Below are positions 30,546 through 33,361 of a stretch of DNA of 33,361 bases, in pieces. The notes beneath the pieces are model-generated. The model worked only from the letters and a program-made list of their open reading frames with translations. It was not told the DNA's origin and did not search any database. The position numbers and the translations under genes are program-made. The DNA lies in assembly GCA_002687015.1 (NCBI GenBank), contig NYZB01000275.1, positions 1 through 33,361 on the forward strand, given 5' to 3'. Positions within the stretch are counted from its first letter, which is position 1. Each line of letters begins with the position of its first letter. The DNA is from Deltaproteobacteria bacterium. Its GTDB lineage: Bacteria > Myxococcota_A > UBA9160 > UBA6930.

Positions 30546-32420
30546 ATGACGGGGAATCGACGGATCTGGCGGCTTGCCGTGTGCGTGGGAATGCTGGGCC
30601 TCGTCGCCGGGGACGCGGGAGCCGAGAAGCAGCTCCTCTGGGGCGACACCCACCTGCACACCTCCTACTCCTTCGACGCCTACCTGAACCTCAACCGCAC
30701 GGCCGACCCGGACACGGCCTACCGGTACGCGAAGGGCCTTCCGGTGGTCCACCCCTTCCACCGCGCGAGGGTGCAGATCGAGACGCCGCTCGACTTCCTG
30801 GTCGTGGCGGACCACGCCGCCTACCTGGGGGGGATCCGGCACATCGACACCGAGGGCATCCCCAGGGAGGGCCTGGGCTGGCGGGACCGGATCTACGCGA
30901 GGCTGACCGAGCGCACCATTCGCAACGTGGTCGCCGAGGACAAGGGCATGGCCTTCTTCTCCTCACTGCTCCCGGAGCCCCAGAGCGTCGAAGAGGCCGC
31001 CGCCTCGCCGCCGACGAGCGCGATCCCGGCTGCCGAAGCGATGCAGCGGAGCTCCTGGCAGGAGTCGATCCGCATCACCGATTCGCACTACCAGCCGGGC
31101 ACCTTCACCTCCCTGATCGGCTGGGAGTGGAGCTCGATTCCCGGCGGCGCCAACCTGCACCGGGTGGTCTTCACCAGCGCGGGATCCGAGGTCGCCGGCC
31201 AGTTCCAGCCCTTCAGCACCTCCGACAGCAGCTACCCGGAGGACCTGTGGGCCTGGCTGGAGGAGACCTCGGCGAGGACGGGCGCGCCCTTCGTCGCGAT
31301 CCCTCACAACTCGAACATCTCCAAGGGCTACATGTTCCCCGAGTCCCAGTCGTTGAAGGGCACGCCGATCAGCGCCGACTTCGCAAGGACGCGGCTCGCC
31401 TGGGAGCCGGTCGCCGAGATCACCCAGATCAAGGGCGACTCCGAGACCCACCCGGTGGTCTCCCCCGACGATCCCTTCGCGGACTTCGAGACCTACCCCC
31501 ACTACATCCAGCAGAATGCCCCGCCCTACGACCCCGGTCGGGGAGATTACGTGCGCAGCGCGCTGCGCCGCGGTCTGGAGATCGAGGGCAGGGTCGGCTC
31601 CAACCCCTATGCCTTCGGCGTGATCGGCGCCACGGATTCGCACACCGGCCTGGCCACGGCCGAGGAGGCGAATTTCTGGGGCAAGTTCCCCCGCGATTCC
31701 ACTCCCGAGGCCAAGAACGCCCGCTGGCGAGCCGCCGGTGGCCCCTCGGGCTGGTCGATGTCCGCCTCGGGCCTGGCGGCGGTGTGAGCCGAGGAGAACA
31801 CCCGCGAGTCCATCTTCGCCGCGTTCAAGCGCAGGGAGGTCTACGGAACGACCGGCCCGCGCATTGCCGTCCGGGTCTACGGCGGGTGGGACTTCGAGGC
31901 GGCCGATGCCCAGGCCGCAGACCTCGTGGCGCGGGGCTCGGCGGGCGGTGTGCCGATGGGCGGCGACCTGTCGGCGGCCCCGGCGGGCAAGACCCCGCGC
32001 TTCCTGGTCCACGTCGCGAAGGACCCCAAGGGAGCCCATCTGGACCGGGCGCAGATGATCAAGGGCTGGCGGGATGCCAGCGGCACCACCCACGAGAGGA
32101 TCTACGACATCGCCTGGTCCGGGGAGCGCGCACGGGGAGCCGATGGCCAGCTGGCCGCGGTGGGCAACACGGTCGATCTCGCCACGGGCACCTACACCAA
32201 CGACGTCGGCGCGCCGGAGCTCGCCACCGTGTGGCAGGACCCGGAGTTCGACGCCAGCCAGAGCGCCTTCTACTACGTGCGCGTCCTCCAGATTCCGACC
32301 CCGCGTCACTCCCTCTTCGATGCCCTGGCGCTCGGGATCGATCCGGGCGAGCTCGAGGGGCCGACCACGATCCAGGAGCGCGCCTACACGTCGCCGATCT
32401 GGTACAAGCCGACCCGGTAG
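30546..32420 (+). pseudogene. DUF3604 family protein, interrupted by an in-frame TGA
   Basis: A secreted 624-codon gene of the DUF3604 family, which has a PHP-like metal-hydrolase core. The signal peptide ends near AGA|EK. Conserved parts: GDTHLHTSYSFDAYL (His36, His38), FLVVADHAAYLG, TSLIGWEWSSIPGG, AIPHNSNISKGYMF, EITQIKGDSETHP and FGVIGATDSHTGLATAEEAN. At codon 414 (31785-31787) TGA interrupts ASGLAAV-stop-AEENTRESIF; family members, from memory, read AAVWAEENTR here, so TGG became TGA. The frame stays open and fully conserved for 210 more codons to YTSPIWYKPTR. A 413-residue product would keep most of the metal site but lose the C-terminal part. Start: ATG at 30546 after AGGAGGG. A sequencing error, fresh mutation or read-through are all possible. 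Confidence 0.8.
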
Positions 32421-32440
32421 GGGCGGGGCGGCGCCTCCGC

Positions 32441-32446
32441 TATCCT
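32441..32446 (+). promoter_or_regulatory. Putative -10 box TATCCT for the PF10118 gene
   Basis: TATCCT lies 27 nt before the ATG at 32474 and 20 nt after the DUF3604 stop. It fits the TATNCT pattern seen before other genes here. Low confidence. Confidence 0.25.
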
Positions 32447-32473
32447 TCCCGGGCGCGACCCCGGGAGCAGCCC

Positions 32474-33301
32474 ATGTCCGCGTCACCTGCCGAGTACTCC
32501 CTTCCGGTGCGCCGGCCCTCCTTCGACCTGTCGGAGGACCTCCCCAGGTACTGGTTCCGGGGCGAGCCCTTCGCAACGCACGTCTTCGACGCCCTCTCTT
32601 CCGTGTTTCCGCCGGGCGAGGCCTACTTCGTGCGCTCGGTGCAGCGTTTCCAGGACGAGATCGAGGACCCCGCCCTGCGCAAGGCGATCCGGGCCTTCGC
32701 GGGTCAGGAGGGACAACACAGCCACCAGCACGATCGCCACGTGAAGCTCCTGCTCGAGCAGGGCTACGACTCGCTCGCCTGGCGCAACGACCTGGTGCGA
32801 CGAATGAGCACGTGGAGCATTCGACGTCTCCCCAGATTCTCCCTGGCGGGGACGGCCGCCCTCGAGCACCTGACCGCACTGCTCGCCCGCCAGCTGCTCA
32901 GCCAGCCCGAGCGCTGGGCCGAGGGCATGGATCCGCGCATGGTCCCCCTCTGGCAGTGGCACGCCCTCGAAGAAGCCGAGCACAAGGCCGTCGCCTACGA
33001 CGTGCTGCAACGGGTCGCGCCGGGCTACGCCCTTCGCGCCACCTCCCTGGCCATGAACACCGTCGGGCTCTTCGTCGAGATCATGGACCGGGTCGTCTAC
33101 ATGCTCTGGAAGGACGGCCTGCTCTTCCGCCGCCGGGTCTGGGCCGACGGCCTGCGCTTCCTCTTCGGTCGCGGCGGGCTGCTGCGCGGCCATGGCCGGG
33201 ACTACTGGCGCTGGTACCGGCGCGACTTCCATCCGAACGAAGTGGACGACGGCGCCCTCATCACCTCCTGCCTGAAGCGGATCGAGGCCCAGCTCGCCTG
33301 A
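32474..33301 (+). CDS. Metal-dependent hydrolase, PF10118 family
   Basis: A 275-residue protein of the family annotated as predicted metal-dependent hydrolase (COG3687). It is all-helical and ferritin-like in ligand pattern: FPPGEAYFVRSVQRFQDEIE, FAGQEGQHSHQHDRH, AALEHLTALLARQLL and LWQWHALEEAEHKAVAYDV supply Glu and His residues suited to a di-metal site. The C-terminal third is amphipathic and aromatic-rich (YMLWKDGLLFRRRVW, RDYWRWYRRDFHP). Members are common next to fatty-acid and steroid degradation genes, but the reaction is unproven. GGGAG stands about 7 nt before the ATG at 32474. Same strand as DUF3604, 53 nt after it. The remaining 60 bp of the window show no gene. Confidence 0.85.
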   Translation: MSASPAEYSLPVRRPSFDLSEDLPRYWFRGEPFATHVFDALSSVFPPGEAYFVRSVQRFQDEIEDPALRKAIRAFAGQEGQHSHQHDRHVKLLLEQGYDSLAWRNDLVRRMSTWSIRRLPRFSLAGTAALEHLTALLARQLLSQPERWAEGMDPRMVPLWQWHALEEAEHKAVAYDVLQRVAPGYALRATSLAMNTVGLFVEIMDRVVYMLWKDGLLFRRRVWADGLRFLFGRGGLLRGHGRDYWRWYRRDFHPNEVDDGALITSCLKRIEAQLA

Positions 33302-33361
33302 CGAGGACGGTCTCTTCGTATTCGTGCCTGTCCGGTCCGGCCTGCTGCCGGGGGCCGCTTC

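Noticed and set aside
31785-31787. Selenocysteine at the DUF3604 TGA
   Set aside because: Relatives, as I recall them, carry Trp and not Cys at this column, and the following ~40 nt give only a weak 3-4 bp stem, not a clear bacterial SECIS.
30581-32473. Long plus-strand frame leading into the PF10118 gene
   Set aside because: This is the +2 shadow of the DUF3604 gene. The PF10118 protein begins at the ATG at 32474 with a Shine-Dalgarno.
1-33361. CRISPR arrays, tRNA/rRNA genes, insertion sequences or phage genes
   Set aside because: I looked for regular repeats, cloverleaf sequences, transposase or integrase motifs and terminal inverted repeats and saw none.

Overview
This window is GC-rich chromosomal DNA from a Gram-negative, probably aerobic heterotroph. 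An outer-membrane porin with a signal peptide, two Tat-type signal sequences, an FtsX-type ABC exporter and a UbiA prenyltransferase all point to a didermic bacterium. The mix of acyl-CoA dehydrogenase, PhyH and TauD dioxygenases, LLM monooxygenase, SDRs, GMC oxidase, amidase, DUF362, DUF3604 and PF10118 proteins is typical of uncultured deltaproteobacterial-grade lineages such as Myxococcota or Binatota. That placement is an impression from gene content; no rRNA or marker gene is present. I see no tRNA, rRNA, CRISPR array, insertion sequence, phage gene or classical DNA-binding regulator.

Layout. 0.1-2.2 kb: a PAS sensor fragment (-) divergent from a membrane-anchored hemerythrin fused to an anti-sigma-like domain (+). 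2.3-6.5 kb: a PhyH dioxygenase (-), then a porin and a secreted FG-GAP repeat protein (+). 6.5-12.5 kb (-): two FtsX-type permeases and their ATPase, then an LLM monooxygenase and a halogenase-like flavoprotein. 12.7-15.2 kb (+): UbiA prenyltransferase, NTF2-like protein, TauD dioxygenase. 15.2-20.0 kb (-): VOC protein, STAS-like protein, acyl-CoA dehydrogenase, hemolysin III, maleylacetoacetate isomerase-like GST, SDR. 20.2-23.3 kb (+): an SDR / gluconate dehydrogenase subunit 3 / GMC operon. 23.2-28.7 kb: ThuA-like protein (-), amidase (+), small HAMP-like membrane protein (-), haloalkane dehalogenase (-) divergent from a DUF362 protein (+). 28.7-29.8 kb: remnants of an enoyl-CoA hydratase and a YeiH transporter joined head to head. 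29.9-33.3 kb: a CARDB-like secreted protein (-), a DUF3604 gene broken by an in-frame TGA, and a PF10118 metal-dependent hydrolase (+).

The genes read as a loose set for catabolism and detoxification of fatty, aromatic-derived and halogenated compounds. They do not form one obvious large pathway. The tightest units are the three-gene exporter operon, the SDR/GDH3/GMC operon, and the divergent dehalogenase/DUF362 pair, whose shared promoter region carries a 9+9 bp perfect inverted repeat placed between -35-like and -10-like boxes.

Two features cut across the window. First, several genes are damaged or chimeric: the PAS protein, the ECH/YeiH junction, the DUF3604 stop, and a small hydrolase-like relic. 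These are either real gene decay or assembly error, and read mapping would decide. Second, three genes without a convincing Shine-Dalgarno carry a TANNNT hexamer exactly 6 nt before the start codon, which suggests leaderless transcription.
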